Made by a program: the position numbers and the translations under genes. Below the pieces are notes generated by a model, which did no database searches, had not been told where the DNA came from, and saw only the letters and a program-made list of their open reading frames with translations. From assembly GCA_018713405.1 (NCBI GenBank), contig DVOR01000248.1:1-5480 (forward strand): a stretch of DNA of 5,480 bases. Direction: 5' to 3'. The first letter of the stretch is position 1. The number at the start of each line of letters is the position of its first letter. Positions 5,425-5,480 of the stretch are shown here, in pieces. Origin of the DNA: Candidatus Spyradenecus faecavium. Its GTDB lineage: Bacteria; Verrucomicrobiota; Kiritimatiellia; RFP12; DVOR01.

Positions 5425-5480
5425 AAACCCTTAAGGGTTTGCCTCGAAACCCTTAGGGTTCTGGGTCAAAACCCTTAGGG
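5425..5480. repeat. 22-base-period repeat with palindromic core, cut by the window edge
   Basis: AAACCC begins at 5425, 5447 and 5469, exactly 22 bases apart. The first copy is the perfect palindrome AAACCCTTAAGGGTTT; the second and third read AAACCCTTAGGG, with TT following in the second. The linkers of about six to eight bases differ. The third copy runs into the right edge, so the array may be longer. Each copy can form a small hairpin or serve as a symmetric binding site spaced two helical turns apart. Function is unknown. Confidence 0.8.

Noticed and set aside
5149..5478. Small proteins on either strand in the right-hand intergenic stretch.
   Set aside because: The frames follow short tandem repeats, have no convincing ribosome binding site and no recognisable domain.
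5425..5480. CRISPR array or telomere-like sequence, because of the regular AAACCCTTAGGG repeats.
   Set aside because: The repeats are about 14-16 bases with six to eight base linkers, too short for repeat-spacer units. The palindromic core does not match a simple telomere repeat.

Overview
This is a strongly GC-rich bacterial window holding ordinary housekeeping genes in two convergent blocks, followed by a repeat-rich gene-free stretch of about 560 bases. The organism is not certain. It has a bS21 ribosomal protein and a TcdA-type E1-like enzyme, uses clear AGGAGG Shine-Dalgarno sites, and has extended -10 (TGnTATAnT) promoters. This argues against Actinobacteria (no bS21) and against Bacteroidota (different promoters, little Shine-Dalgarno use). 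A GC-rich member of the PVC superphylum (Kiritimatiellota, Lentisphaerota or Verrucomicrobiota) would fit the signal peptidase with a long insert, the minimal GH20 protein and the short degenerate intergenic repeats. That placement is an inference from general style.

Layout. On the + strand are the 3' end of a type I signal peptidase gene (lepB, 1-417) and UDP-galactopyranose mutase (glf, 427-1593), separated by 9 bases with the ribosome binding site overlapping the lepB stop codon. A bidirectional intrinsic terminator at 1606-1639 closes this block and also serves the convergent - strand block. Reading from right to left, that block is purC (4920-4006), a GH20 family glycosidase (4024 or 4009 to 2612), tcdA (2615-1920) and rpsU (1853-1656). 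purC/GH20 and GH20/tcdA overlap by a few bases, so these three look like an operon. rpsU has its own promoter just after the tcdA stop and a short leader with a hairpin. purC has a promoter of the same type.

The stretch 4921-5480 holds the purC promoter, a perfect 8-bp hairpin, several families of short degenerate repeats, and a 22-base-period palindromic repeat that runs into the right edge. I see no convincing gene there.

Functionally the genes cover protein export (LepB), cell-surface galactofuranose supply (Glf), purine synthesis (PurC), amino-sugar glycoside hydrolysis (GH20), tRNA t6A37 cyclisation (TcdA) and translation initiation (bS21). I find no convincing new multi-gene system. 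The points most worth a second look are the shared promoter motif, the rpsU leader, the terminator-like element at the start of the GH20 gene, and the intergenic repeats.
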